A stretch of 64,000 nucleotides of DNA, taken from Tolumonas auensis DSM 9187. Lineage in GTDB: Bacteria; Pseudomonadota; Gammaproteobacteria; Enterobacterales; Aeromonadaceae. Shown here one piece after another: positions 53,488 to 63,142 of this stretch. The stretch covers positions 2,648,501-2,712,500 of the forward strand of contig NC_012691.1 in the NCBI RefSeq assembly GCF_000023065.1. Reading direction: 5' to 3'. Positions within the stretch are counted from its first letter, which is position 1. Each line of letters opens with the position of its first letter. Below the pieces are notes generated by a model that was not told where the DNA came from, ran no database searches, and saw only the letters and a list, made by a program, of their open reading frames with translations. The translations under genes were made by a program, and so were the position numbers.

Positions 53488-53563
53488 ATCTGACGACGAT
53501 GAGCGTGCAGGCATATCCGAACACCGTGGCGACGTCACCGGGACCGGGCAAAAAGAGGACGAC

Positions 53564-54805
53564 ATGATGGATGCGACCACGGCCCGCTCCGGACGCCCCG
53601 GGCACGGACTGATCCTTGTACTGAACTGCGGTTCATCCAGCATCAAGTTTGCGGTATTCGACCCTTCGGCCACGCCACTGCCTCGCCAGGCGTTGTGGAA
53701 TGGCAAAGTGCTGGGAATCGGCGGCGCCGATCCGGATTTCGAAGAGACCGGGGTTGCGCCGTTCCCGATCAAACTGGACACGGCACATCCCTATCGTGCC
53801 GCGCTGCGCATCATCCGCGATCGCGTCAGTCAGCGGCTCGACGGCCGCCGGATAGGTGCGGTCGCTCATCGGATCGTCCACGGTGGCAGCAGGTATTTCG
53901 AGCCAGTGCGGGTGGACGCCCAGGTGCTCACCGATCTGCAGGGATACATCCCGCTGGCGCCACTGCACCAGCCGTTCGCGCTGGAGGCCATCGATATCCT
54001 GCTGCGCGAACAGCCGGAGCTGCCTCAGGTGGCCTGCTTCGACACCGGCTTCCATCACACCATCCCCAAGCTCGAGCAGCTCCTGCCGTTGCCCTACGCC
54101 GCATGGGAGCGCGGTCTGCGCCGGTACGGATTTCACGGCCTGTCGTATGAGTACATGGCTGAGGCTTTGCCCGAACGCCATGGCGACGCGGCGCGCAGGC
54201 GCACCATCGTTGCCCACCTGGGCAGTGGCGCCAGCCTGTGTGCCATGCAAGGACTCAAAAGCGTGGCCACCACCATGGGTTTCTCCGCGCTTGACGGGCT
54301 GATGATGGGCACCCGCACCGGTGCGCTCGATCCAGGCGCCGTGCTCTACCTGATGGAGATCGAGAAGCTTTCACTGGAACAAGTGGGGCGTGTCCTCTAT
54401 CACGAGTCCGGTCTGCTCGGCGTTTCGGGAATCTCGGCCGAGCCGCGCGTCATTGTCCGGCACGAGAACGATGAAGGTGAAACGGGTGAGCGAGCGCGCT
54501 TGGCGCTGGACCTCTACGTGCGTCGCATCGTGCGCGAGATCGGTGCCTTGGTTGCTGTTCTGGGCGGTCTGGACATGCTGGTATTCACGGCAGGTGTCGG
54601 TGAACACAATGCGTTCATTCGCGAGCGCATCGGTGCGGCACTGGGTTTTCTGAACATTGCCCTGGATACCGACGCCAATGCCAGCCACGCGGCGACGATT
54701 TCCAGCGACCACAGCCAGGTCATCGTGACGATCGAACCCACCAATGAAGAGTGGATCGCCGCCAGCCATGCGCTGTCCTGCCTGGACAGGGAGAAGGTGC
54801 GATGA
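53564..54805 (+). CDS. ackA: Acetate kinase
   Basis: 413 residues. Motifs are LVLNCGSSSIKF (phosphate-binding), AHRIVHGG, ACFDTGFHHTIP, RRYGFHGLSYEY, VAHLGSGASLCA and FTAGVGEHNAFIRE. It transfers phosphate from acetyl-phosphate to ADP, giving ATP and acetate. Start ATG 53564 has AAGAGGA upstream (a second ATG follows three bases on). With phosphoketolase and the PTA fusion it forms a full acetyl-phosphate node. The glutamate symporter start overlaps its stop in ATGA. Confidence 0.95.
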   Translation: MMDATTARSGRPGHGLILVLNCGSSSIKFAVFDPSATPLPRQALWNGKVLGIGGADPDFEETGVAPFPIKLDTAHPYRAALRIIRDRVSQRLDGRRIGAVAHRIVHGGSRYFEPVRVDAQVLTDLQGYIPLAPLHQPFALEAIDILLREQPELPQVACFDTGFHHTIPKLEQLLPLPYAAWERGLRRYGFHGLSYEYMAEALPERHGDAARRRTIVAHLGSGASLCAMQGLKSVATTMGFSALDGLMMGTRTGALDPGAVLYLMEIEKLSLEQVGRVLYHESGLLGVSGISAEPRVIVRHENDEGETGERARLALDLYVRRIVREIGALVAVLGGLDMLVFTAGVGEHNAFIRERIGAALGFLNIALDTDANASHAATISSDHSQVIVTIEPTNEEWIAASHALSCLDREKVR

Positions 54806-56007
54806 AGATCGATGCCTTCCATGGATTCACGCTCGCCATTCTGCTGTTGTTTGTGGGCAAGGGCTTGGTAGCGCGTTCGGGCATCTTGCGTCGATACAGC
54901 ATCCCGGAATCCTTGGTGGGCGGCTTGGCTTGCGCCTTGGTTGTCTTCGTCCTGTACTACGGGATGGGGGTCACGGTCAGTTTCGATCTGGAAGCGCGCG
55001 ATGCGCTGCTGCTGTACTTCTTTGCCGCCATTGGACTGAGTACCGACGCCCGCACACTGCGCCATGGTGGACGGCCTTTGCTGATCCTGTCGGGGTTGGC
55101 CATCGGGTTCATGGTGCTGCAGAACCTCGTCGGGATGGAGACGGCCCGCGCATTCGGCCTGGATCCGCGCGCCGGTCTCATGGTCGGTTCGATTTCCCTG
55201 ACCGGAGGGGTGGGCACCACCTTGGCCTGGTCCGATTACTTCGTTCAAAACCTCGGCATTGCGCAAGCGCAGGAACTGGGGTTGGCGGCGAACATGATCG
55301 GCCTGATCGCGGCCTGCACCATCGGCGGCCCGATCGCAGGTCTGCTCATGCGCAGGCATCGACTTCGAGCCTCCGGAGACAGCGCCCTGGAAATTGGCAC
55401 GCTGCACAGCGATGAGCAGCATGCCCGCCTGGACTACTACGGCGTGCTGCTGGCATTGCTCTGGCTCAACTTAGCCTTGATGTTGGGCTCAGGAATCAAT
55501 GCCTTGGTCGCGCTTACCCCTGTCACGCTGCCCGCCTTTGTGGGCTGCCTGCTGGCCGGAATTCTCCTGCGCATGGTGGCCGACTGGATGAGGCCGAGTG
55601 GGCGCGGGCGTTTATGGAACTGGCCAAGCATGCAGCCAGGCATCGCCCTGGTCTCCGACATGTCATTGGGCCTGTTTCTGACCATGGCGCTGATGGGGCT
55701 CAGGCTCTGGGAACTGCAGCCTGTGCTTGCCTTCATCACGGTGGCGATGCTGGTGCAGATCATCTTGGTCATCGCGTTCGTTTTTCTGATCGTTTTTCGG
55801 GCAATGGGCAAGGATTACCAGGCTGCAGTGATGTGTGCCGGTTTCGGCGGAATCGCGCTGGGCTCTACCGCCACCGCCATCGCCAACATGACGGCGGTCA
55901 CTCGGGAGCATGGCGCTGCGCGCGAGGCGTTCATTGTGGTGCCCCTGGTGTGCGGGTTCGTCATCGACATTGCGAACGCACTGGTGATCAGCCTGATGGC
56001 CGGTTAA
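54802..56007 (+). CDS. gltS: Sodium/glutamate symporter (GltS family)
   Basis: A 401-residue membrane protein with 10-12 helices arranged as two repeated halves. Each half has a Gly-rich re-entrant motif (SLTGGVGTTLAWSDYF in the first, CAGFGGIALGSTATAIANM in the second), as in GltS. It imports glutamate with sodium. It is cotranscribed with acetate kinase; glutamate could serve osmotic or pH homeostasis under energy stress, but this is inference. Confidence 0.88.
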   Translation: MKIDAFHGFTLAILLLFVGKGLVARSGILRRYSIPESLVGGLACALVVFVLYYGMGVTVSFDLEARDALLLYFFAAIGLSTDARTLRHGGRPLLILSGLAIGFMVLQNLVGMETARAFGLDPRAGLMVGSISLTGGVGTTLAWSDYFVQNLGIAQAQELGLAANMIGLIAACTIGGPIAGLLMRRHRLRASGDSALEIGTLHSDEQHARLDYYGVLLALLWLNLALMLGSGINALVALTPVTLPAFVGCLLAGILLRMVADWMRPSGRGRLWNWPSMQPGIALVSDMSLGLFLTMALMGLRLWELQPVLAFITVAMLVQIILVIAFVFLIVFRAMGKDYQAAVMCAGFGGIALGSTATAIANMTAVTREHGAAREAFIVVPLVCGFVIDIANALVISLMAG

Positions 56008-56187
56008 GACGAAAGAATTAACGGAATGCGCCGGCAGGCGGAGACATCTCTAGCACGCTGGCACGGTGTCATCGCAAAAGCGCTGGTGACATGAGTGCCG
56101 GTGTGCATGAACACAAGCGAGCACAACTACCCCCGTGTTCAAACGAGGGCGCTCCATCTATTTGAATAGCAATTGAGGTAATGCGTT

Positions 56188-57939
56188 TTGACAAAAAACA
56201 AGAAAGGTAATACTTCATCGACAATCGTTCCGGCACTGGATATGCAAGCGCATATGGCTTGGGCCCAGGCTTGGTCCTCAATTTCACCTGAATCGTCGCT
56301 GTTGGCTTGGACGGACTGGGCAAGCCATTTAGCGAACAGCCCCGGAAAGCAATCGGAGCTTTTGTCTTTTGCAGGCTCCTTGTCTGAGCAATGGATGTCT
56401 CTGCTGAAAAAGAGCTTGGTCAGTCCGGACCAGGAAGTTGCATCTCCTGAACCGTCACCTACCAATGACCGTCGTTTCAACGATCCGGCATGGGATCAAT
56501 GGCCCTACAACCTTTTCCGCAGTTCCTTTCTTATTCAATCCAAATGGTGGGAGCAAGCCACGCAAGGTGTATGGGGTGTTGATCCACAACACGAACGCCT
56601 ATTGGCGTTTGGCGCAAAGCAATGGCTGGAAATGGTATCGCCGACCAATTCTGCGCTTTTTAACCCCGTTGTCCTGAAAAAAACGATAGAAGAACAAGGC
56701 GCCAACCTGGCGCGTGGCATGTCCAACTTTCTCGATGACCTGCGCCGACAACTATCCGGTGAGCCTCCTGCGGGAACCGAGAACTTCGTCGTTGGGCGCG
56801 ACGTGGCGGTGACGGAAGGAAAAGTCGTACTGAGGAATCAATTAATCGAGTTGATTCAATACACGCCCACTACCGAGAAAGTCCATCCTGAGCCGATACT
56901 GATCATTCCTGCCTGGATCATGAAGTACTACGTACTCGATCTATCTCCCCATAACTCGCTGATACGGTATCTCGTTGCACAAGGCCATACGGTTTTTTGC
57001 ATCTCCTGGAGAAATCCGGATGCTGAGGATCGAGATTTGGGCATGGATGAGTATCTTGAGTTCGGCTTGCGTGCGGCGCTGGACGCCGTGACATCCATCG
57101 TCCCCGAGCAGGGAATCCACGCGGCTGGTTATTGCCTGGGCGGAACGCTACTGGCCATTGGTGCTTCAGCCATGGCGCGTGATGGCGATACGCGGCTGGT
57201 GTCGGTAAGCCTGCTTGCCGCACAGACGGACTTCAGCGAACCGGGCGAGCTGAGTCTTTTCATCAACGAGAGTCAAGTGGCGCTGTTGGAAGCCAGCATG
57301 GCTCAAACCGGTTATTTGACCTCCGACCAGATGAGCGGAGCTTTTCAGCTACTGCGCTCCTACGATCTCATATGGTCTCGCATGATTGACGAATACCTAT
57401 TGGGCGATCGCCGGCCAATGACCGACCTGATGGCTTGGAATGCCGATGGGACTCGCCTGCCGGCGAAGATGCATTCGCAGTATCTCCGGCGCCTTTACCT
57501 GAATAATGATCTCAGCGCAGGGCGCTATCCCGTCCTGGGTCGTCCGGTTTCAGTGGGAAACATCACCGTACCGATGTTTTGCGTCGGCACTGCCTCCGAT
57601 CATATTGCGCCGTGGCGCTCCGTTTACAAGCTGCATCTCCTGTCTTCAGCCGAACTGACTTTTGTATTGACCACCGGAGGGCACAACGGCGGCATCGTGA
57701 GCGAGCCTGGCCGAGGCAAGCGCCAGTATCAAATCCATACGCGCGCCGTGAATGAGGGGTACATGGCGCCGGACGAGTGGCAAGCCACTGCACAGACGCA
57801 TCTAGATTCGTGGTGGCCGGCATGGTCAGCATGGCTTCGAGAGCGCTCTGGTGAAGGTGTTGCGCCTCCGCTCATGGGGGCCGAATCCCGTGGATATCCC
57901 ACTATTTGCGACGCCCCGGGGAAATATGTACGCAGCTGA
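56188..57939 (+). CDS. phaC: Class I-like polyhydroxyalkanoate synthase
   Basis: 583 residues, class I size. The lipase-like box GYCLGG places the nucleophile at Cys316, with Asp471 (GTASDHIAPW) and His499 (TTGGHNGG) completing the triad. The N-terminal region has the FNDPAWDQWPYNLF motif. It polymerises (R)-3-hydroxybutyryl-CoA on the granule surface. The likely start is TTG 56188 with GAGG about ten bases upstream; the next in-frame ATG (56242) would remove 18 residues. Base composition looks lower in GC than the flanking genes, and a 180-base gap precedes it, so it may be a separately acquired unit with its own promoter. Confidence 0.93.
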   Translation: MTKNKKGNTSSTIVPALDMQAHMAWAQAWSSISPESSLLAWTDWASHLANSPGKQSELLSFAGSLSEQWMSLLKKSLVSPDQEVASPEPSPTNDRRFNDPAWDQWPYNLFRSSFLIQSKWWEQATQGVWGVDPQHERLLAFGAKQWLEMVSPTNSALFNPVVLKKTIEEQGANLARGMSNFLDDLRRQLSGEPPAGTENFVVGRDVAVTEGKVVLRNQLIELIQYTPTTEKVHPEPILIIPAWIMKYYVLDLSPHNSLIRYLVAQGHTVFCISWRNPDAEDRDLGMDEYLEFGLRAALDAVTSIVPEQGIHAAGYCLGGTLLAIGASAMARDGDTRLVSVSLLAAQTDFSEPGELSLFINESQVALLEASMAQTGYLTSDQMSGAFQLLRSYDLIWSRMIDEYLLGDRRPMTDLMAWNADGTRLPAKMHSQYLRRLYLNNDLSAGRYPVLGRPVSVGNITVPMFCVGTASDHIAPWRSVYKLHLLSSAELTFVLTTGGHNGGIVSEPGRGKRQYQIHTRAVNEGYMAPDEWQATAQTHLDSWWPAWSAWLRERSGEGVAPPLMGAESRGYPTICDAPGKYVRS

Positions 57940-58025
57940 ATACGCGCATACCGCGTCCGCTATTGCGACACGCTATGCGCAATATCTATTCGACACCCCA
58001 CCTACTTTGATAACTGGAGACATTC

Positions 58026-58520
58026 ATGTACTCAAGACTGCTGGTTCCGCTCGACGGAAGTTCTACCGCCAATTTGGCCCTCCACCACGCCGCGGTGCTG
58101 GCACGCCTAAGCGGTGCAACCATCATCTTGCTGCACATTATCGAGGAAATGAAGCACAGCAACGGCTTCGAGAGGCCGAGAATTTACCTTGAAGAAGTAA
58201 GGCCAGGCTTCCTGGCGGCCGGGCAGAAGCTGCTGGACGAGGCGGCGCTCTGGCTGAGACAGGAAGGCTTGACGGTAGAGACCGTCCTTCTGGAGAGCAA
58301 GGGCGAGCGCGTCTCGGTACTTATCGCGCAGCAGGCACTGGCTACCGGATGCGAGCTGGTGGTGCTGGGCACCCACGGACGTCGGGGCGTGGACAGGCTG
58401 CTGCTGGGAAGCGATGCCGAGCAGCTCGCTCGGATCGCACCGGTTCCCGTGATGCTGGTACGCCAGCCCCATTCTGTCATTGCTACTGCAACCCCTGGGC
58501 AGGGTGGCACGCCAGCGTGA
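58026..58520 (+). CDS. Universal stress protein (UspA family)
   Basis: A 164-residue single Usp domain. The N-terminal YSRLLVPLDGSSTANLAL and the ATP-binding G-x2-G-x9-G-S/T motif (GTHGRRGVDRLLLGS) are intact, so it is of the ATP-binding type. Usp genes are often induced by oxygen limitation, and many lie next to phosphoketolase and PHA genes. The start codon of the LpxR-like gene overlaps its stop (GTGA). Confidence 0.92.
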   Translation: MYSRLLVPLDGSSTANLALHHAAVLARLSGATIILLHIIEEMKHSNGFERPRIYLEEVRPGFLAAGQKLLDEAALWLRQEGLTVETVLLESKGERVSVLIAQQALATGCELVVLGTHGRRGVDRLLLGSDAEQLARIAPVPVMLVRQPHSVIATATPGQGGTPA

Positions 58521-59590
58521 CGAAGGTTCAGTCCACCGACCAAACTGAATGGAGGCTGAAAGTCGCAGCCCCCTTGCTGCTGCTGTTGCTGAGCGCCTCC
58601 GCACAGGCCCAGTCCTGCCACCAGGACAACCCGCTGCGCTCAACGGGAACGCTCAATCTGCGGATCGACAACGACATGTTCGGCGGCATGGGACAGGATC
58701 AAGGGTACTCCAACGGGTTTCTCGCCAGTTGGGTTTCCCCCAACCTCGTGGACTATAGCGATGACCCTTGTCTACCGCGTCTCGTCCGTGGGCTGAATCG
58801 CTTTCTCACGATGCTCCAACCCCAAGGCTTCGACGAACAGAACATGACCATCGGCTTCGGGCAGATGATGTACACCCCGAACGACAAAACGCGCAGCGAT
58901 CTCATCAAGGATGATCGTCCTTTCGCGGGCGCCTTGATGTTGAGCCTTGGCTATAACGCGAGGCGGGGCGATACGCTGCGCACTTCGCAACTCCGCGTGG
59001 GGGTGGTGGGGCCCTCCTCCCAGGCCAGGCAAGTCCAGAACTGGTGGCATGACACCGTCGGAGTGGACAGATTCAATGGCTGGAGACATCAACTGCGCGA
59101 CGAACCCGTGCTGCAGTTGCTCCACGAACGCCGAACACGAGTCATCAGGCAAGAAAACGTCAGCGGTTGGGGTTGGGATCTGACCCGCCACTGGGGCGGC
59201 AGCTTGGGCAATTTCGCCACCTACGCGAATGTCGGCGGAGAACTGCGCTATGGCCTACGCCTGCCGGACGACTTAGGCACCGCACCGCTGCGCCCGGCTG
59301 GAGAAAACACCTCGCCCGTGCGTAAGACCGCTGGCAGCAACTGGAACGGGCACCTGTTCGTGGCACTCGACGGTCGCTGGGTTTTGCACGACATCACGTT
59401 GGACGGCAATACGTTCAAGTCCAGTCATAGTGTTGATAAACGGCCATTCGTGGCCGATGTGGGCTATGGCATCGCGATGACTCAGGGCAACTGGCGCATC
59501 GCGATAGCCCGCTACCACCGCACCCGCGAATTTCGTGGACAAAAGGAAATCCCGGTCTACGGAACGATCACCGTAGGACGGCGATTCTGA
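58517..59590 (+). CDS. LpxR-like outer-membrane lipid A 3'-O-deacylase family protein
   Basis: A 357-residue outer-membrane protein. GTG 58517 overlaps the uspA stop and gives a signal peptide ending at SAQAQS; no ATG offers this. Family features are LNLRIDNDMFGG (Asn-Asp pair of the LpxR active site), DQGYSNGF (Ser where LpxR usually has Thr), a DDRPFAGAL segment and NWWHD with a candidate catalytic His, then GWRHQLRDEP. LpxR removes the 3'-linked acyl chains of lipid A. Envelope remodelling in this cassette fits the lipase and efflux genes. Activity is not proven, given the Thr-to-Ser change. Confidence 0.82.
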   Translation: MTKVQSTDQTEWRLKVAAPLLLLLLSASAQAQSCHQDNPLRSTGTLNLRIDNDMFGGMGQDQGYSNGFLASWVSPNLVDYSDDPCLPRLVRGLNRFLTMLQPQGFDEQNMTIGFGQMMYTPNDKTRSDLIKDDRPFAGALMLSLGYNARRGDTLRTSQLRVGVVGPSSQARQVQNWWHDTVGVDRFNGWRHQLRDEPVLQLLHERRTRVIRQENVSGWGWDLTRHWGGSLGNFATYANVGGELRYGLRLPDDLGTAPLRPAGENTSPVRKTAGSNWNGHLFVALDGRWVLHDITLDGNTFKSSHSVDKRPFVADVGYGIAMTQGNWRIAIARYHRTREFRGQKEIPVYGTITVGRRF

Positions 59591-59721
59591 TGCAGATCGA
59601 TTCCTTGAACGCCATGCAAGCCACTCTGTTGCTGTTCATGACAAGAGCCTGGTTGCTTGTGGAGCTACCACGTCGACGCAGTACTGCCAATGCCGTCGTC
59701 ATTAGCCAGTTGGCAAGGTGA
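59590..59721 (+). CDS. Possible 43-codon small protein coupled to the LpxR-like gene
   Basis: ATG 59590 overlaps the preceding TGA (TGATG) and the frame runs 43 codons to TGA at 59719-59721. The product would have a short hydrophobic segment (ATLLLFMTRAWLLVEL) followed by a basic RRRST stretch. I recognise no family. It could be a real small membrane protein or chance; the coupled start is the only support. Confidence 0.25.
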   Translation: MQIDSLNAMQATLLLFMTRAWLLVELPRRRSTANAVVISQLAR

Positions 59722-59793
59722 ACACAGCGAGCTGAACGATAAGGCACCCGCGCTCGATAAGAGACCAAGGACAACAAATAAGGAGATAAATGG

Positions 59794-60690
59794 ATGCAAC
59801 GACTCACCCTGGCCCTACCCGGCAATGAAGATCTGGCCCGCGGCATCGCGCAGGCATGCGGCAGCGAAGCCGGCCGCATCGAAACGCGCCGATTCCCCGA
59901 TGGCGAGAGCTATGTCCGGTTGCATGGCGAACCTGCCGATCGGATCGTGGATGTGATTTGCACGCTGGCCCATCCTGATCCGCAGTTCCTGCTTCTGGCT
60001 TTTGCCGCTGACGCGGCGCGCGAACTTGGCGCGCAAGAGGTGAACCTGATCGCACCGTATCTGGCCTACATGCGCCAGGACAAGCGATTCCATGACGGAG
60101 AAAGCGTGACGTCGCGGTCCTTCGCACGTCTGGTCTCATCGACCTTCGACAAGCTGCTCACGGTGGATCCGCATCTGCACCGCTATCCGACACTATCAGC
60201 GGTCTACACGATCCCCACCATCACCTTGCATGCCGCACCACTGCTGGCCGACTGGATCGCGAATCATGTCGAAGAACCTTTGATCGTGGGCCCCGACGAG
60301 GAAAGCGAGCAGTGGGCCGGCGCCATCGCGTCCCGCATCGGCGTACCGCACGCTGTGCTTCGCAAGACACGCCATGGCGATCGCAGCGTGGACATCGATG
60401 TTCCCGACCTGTCGATCTGGCGCGGCAGAACGCCGGTGCTTGTGGACGACATCGCATCATCAGGCCGCACGCTCGCCGTCGCGGCGCGCAAGCTCGCCGA
60501 GCAAGGAATGCGCAAGCCGGAGTGCGTAGTGGTGCATGCCCTGTTCGCCGAGGATGCCTGGGCCCAATTGACACCGTTGTTTGCCCGAATTACGTCCACC
60601 GACGCAGTACCGCATCCGAGCAACCGGATTGGTCTCGCTTCGCTGATTGCCGACGCTCTCTCTAGCGGGAAAACCGATCCGCGAGGCTGA
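59794..60690 (+). CDS. prs: Ribose-phosphate pyrophosphokinase (PRPP synthetase)
   Basis: 298 residues, a little shorter than typical bacterial Prs. Visible are the ATP-binding region (PYLAYMRQDKRFHDGESVTSR), the flexible loop with LLTVDPHLHR (Mg-binding), and the PRPP loop VDDIASSGRT. It makes PRPP from ribose 5-phosphate and ATP. This short type is a second, probably accessory, Prs. Next to phosphoketolase it may connect nucleotide/ribose phosphates with the pentose-phosphate pool, possibly working in the ribose-5-phosphate-forming direction; that is inference. The start codon lies a few bases after AAGGAG. Confidence 0.9.
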   Translation: MQRLTLALPGNEDLARGIAQACGSEAGRIETRRFPDGESYVRLHGEPADRIVDVICTLAHPDPQFLLLAFAADAARELGAQEVNLIAPYLAYMRQDKRFHDGESVTSRSFARLVSSTFDKLLTVDPHLHRYPTLSAVYTIPTITLHAAPLLADWIANHVEEPLIVGPDEESEQWAGAIASRIGVPHAVLRKTRHGDRSVDIDVPDLSIWRGRTPVLVDDIASSGRTLAVAARKLAEQGMRKPECVVVHALFAEDAWAQLTPLFARITSTDAVPHPSNRIGLASLIADALSSGKTDPRG

Positions 60691-60728
60691 TCTTTTTATC
60701 GATCCAACTATTTTCAAGGAGACCTGAA

Positions 60729-63107
60729 ATGTCCTCTCAAGCTAACCTCGCAACCGATTGGCGTGCTGGTTACGGGCCCATCGCGCACAGGTCTGAAACC
60801 ATCGAACGTATGCAGGCCCTAGTGCAACGTCTGGTCGCGCAAAGGCGTATAGCAGACGAAGCCTCGGCCCATGCGCTGCTGGCTGCAGCCGACCGGGTGG
60901 CCTGCACGGCCATGAGCGTAGTGGCGCATATGACCTATGCCCGGCGCATCGACCGAAGCGGCTGCCCACTGGGCTCCGATGATTTCAAACAAACGCCCGA
61001 AGGCCACACCGGCGGCTCGCTCAACATGGTGCCAGCCTTCGTGGGTTATCTGTTGGCCAACGCGCTGACCGGGACGACACGCGGCTGGCTCATGGGGCAG
61101 GGGCACTGCGTGGCCGCGATCGAGGCGGTGAACGCACTGACCGGCGATGTATCCGCCGCCCAGCGTGGACGCTACGACCGCAGCGAGGCGGGCCTGTCGC
61201 GTTTGATCGGGGACTTCTACTCCTATGCCATCGATAAGCAGGGTCGGCCCGCGGTACCGCTGGGTAGCCATGCCGGGCCGAACACGGCCGGCGCGATCTC
61301 CGAAGGCGGCTATCTGGGGTTCGCCGGGCTGCAGTATGTGCACACGCCGTTGCCGGGAGAAAGCCTGGTGGCATTCCTCAGTGATGGCGCTTTCGAGGAA
61401 CAACGTGGCTCGGACTGGGCGCCGCGCTGGTGGCGCGCCGAGGACTGCGGCTTCGCCATCCCGGTCATGATTCTCAACGGACGGCGCATCGAGCAGCGCA
61501 CCCAGATCGTGCAGGAAGGTGGCGCTACCTGGCTGGCCGAGGACCTGCGCCACAACGGCTTCGATCCGGTCATCGTTGATGGACGTGATCCGATGGCGAT
61601 CGCATGGGCCATTGTTGAAGCCGAAGACACGCTGAGCGCCTTCGCCGCACGCTCGGATCGGCGCTATCCGGTCAAGCTGCCCTACGTGATCGCCGAGACG
61701 GAGAAAGGTTTTGGCTTCCCGGGCGCGGCGACCAATGCCGCCCACAACCTGCCGCTGAACGGCAATCCGCGCGAGGATGCGCAGGCACGCGAGGCCTTCA
61801 ACGCAGGGGCTGCGGCGCTGTTCGTGCCCGAGAGCGAACTGGAAAACGCGCTCACCGTCCTTGCGAATCACGGCCAGAGCCAGCGCTCGCGCGAAAGCGA
61901 GCACCCCATGGCCCTACGCCATCCAGCGAGCCCTCATCTGCCGATGCCGGCCTGGGCGCCAACTGAGGTATCGGGCAGCGCCATGTCCGCACTGGACCGT
62001 TGGTTCGTGGAGCTAGTGCAGGCAAATCCACAGTTGCGCATCCGGATCGGCAATCCCGATGAACTGGCCAGCAACAAGATGGGGACCACGCTAGCGCTGC
62101 TCAAGCACCGCGTCAACGTGCCCGAACCCGGCGTCCCGGAATCGACGGATGGCTCGGTGGTCACCGCACTCAATGAAGAAGCCGTTGCGGCCGCCGCCCT
62201 CGCCAACAAAGGGGGGCTGAACCTGATCGTCAGCTACGAGGCATTCGCGGTCAAGATGCTTGGATTGATGCGCCAGGAGATCATCTTCGCGCGTCGGCAG
62301 AAGGAGCTGGGCCAGCCGCCAGGCTGGATCTCCGTCCCGCTGATCGTCACATCCCACACCTGGGAGAACAGCAAGAACGAGCAGTCACACCAGGACCCGA
62401 CCATTGGCGAAGCATTGCTGGGGGAGATGTCGGACACCGCACGCGTGTTGTTCCCGGTGGATGCCAACACGGCGTCCGCCGCGCTGCGAGCGGTCTACGC
62501 CAGCCGGGGCCAAGTGGCCTGTGTGGTGGTCTCCAAGCGCGACACGCCGAATCACTTCAACGCCGCCGCCGCTCAATCGCTGGTTGAGCACGGAGCAGCC
62601 CATGTAGCCGGCGATCCGGCTACAGCACAACTGCAGTTCGTGGTGATTGGCGCCTACCAGTTGGAGGAAGCGTTCAAAGCCCACGCCCGCCTGGAGCGCC
62701 ATGGACTTGCGTCGTGCGTCACTGTAGTGATCGAACCCGGCCGCCTGCGCATTCCGCGAGATGACCTTGAGGCCACCTTCGTGGTCGGTGACGAAGCCCT
62801 GCAAGCACTCTTCCCGCCTCACTTGCCTCGCGTGTTAATAAGCCATACCCGCCCAGAGCCGATGCTGGGTGTGCTGCGCCGCATTGACAGCGGCACCTCG
62901 AAGACGCGGGCTTTGGGCTACATCAACCGCGGCGGCACGCTCGATGTGGCTGGAATGTTGATCGCCAACCGCTGCACCTGGGTGGACGCCATCTATGCCG
63001 CTGCGCAAGTGACCGGCCGGAACAGTTCGCAGGTTGCTGCGGCCGCGACCGACGAGCGAATTTCAAGTGGTTCTGACGCGGTCCGCGGCGACCGCGCCGG
63101 TTCCTGA
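60729..63107 (+). CDS. xfp: Xylulose 5-phosphate / fructose 6-phosphate phosphoketolase
   Basis: 792 residues, the usual length. Diagnostic elements are EGHTGGSLNMVPAFVGYL, GQGHCVAAIEAVNALTG, the EGGYLGFAGLQYVHTPLPGE stretch, SDGAFEEQRGSDWAPRWW (thiamine diphosphate-binding), and SHTWENSKNEQSHQDPT in the pyrimidine domain. It splits xylulose 5-phosphate (and/or fructose 6-phosphate) with phosphate into acetyl-phosphate and a triose or tetrose phosphate. The acetyl-phosphate feeds acetate kinase and the PTA fusion encoded upstream. AAGGAGA precedes the ATG. Confidence 0.96.
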   Translation: MSSQANLATDWRAGYGPIAHRSETIERMQALVQRLVAQRRIADEASAHALLAAADRVACTAMSVVAHMTYARRIDRSGCPLGSDDFKQTPEGHTGGSLNMVPAFVGYLLANALTGTTRGWLMGQGHCVAAIEAVNALTGDVSAAQRGRYDRSEAGLSRLIGDFYSYAIDKQGRPAVPLGSHAGPNTAGAISEGGYLGFAGLQYVHTPLPGESLVAFLSDGAFEEQRGSDWAPRWWRAEDCGFAIPVMILNGRRIEQRTQIVQEGGATWLAEDLRHNGFDPVIVDGRDPMAIAWAIVEAEDTLSAFAARSDRRYPVKLPYVIAETEKGFGFPGAATNAAHNLPLNGNPREDAQAREAFNAGAAALFVPESELENALTVLANHGQSQRSRESEHPMALRHPASPHLPMPAWAPTEVSGSAMSALDRWFVELVQANPQLRIRIGNPDELASNKMGTTLALLKHRVNVPEPGVPESTDGSVVTALNEEAVAAAALANKGGLNLIVSYEAFAVKMLGLMRQEIIFARRQKELGQPPGWISVPLIVTSHTWENSKNEQSHQDPTIGEALLGEMSDTARVLFPVDANTASAALRAVYASRGQVACVVVSKRDTPNHFNAAAAQSLVEHGAAHVAGDPATAQLQFVVIGAYQLEEAFKAHARLERHGLASCVTVVIEPGRLRIPRDDLEATFVVGDEALQALFPPHLPRVLISHTRPEPMLGVLRRIDSGTSKTRALGYINRGGTLDVAGMLIANRCTWVDAIYAAAQVTGRNSSQVAAAATDERISSGSDAVRGDRAGS

Positions 63108-63142
63108 TTTCACAACCCACAAACAAGAGGGGAGACAAATAC

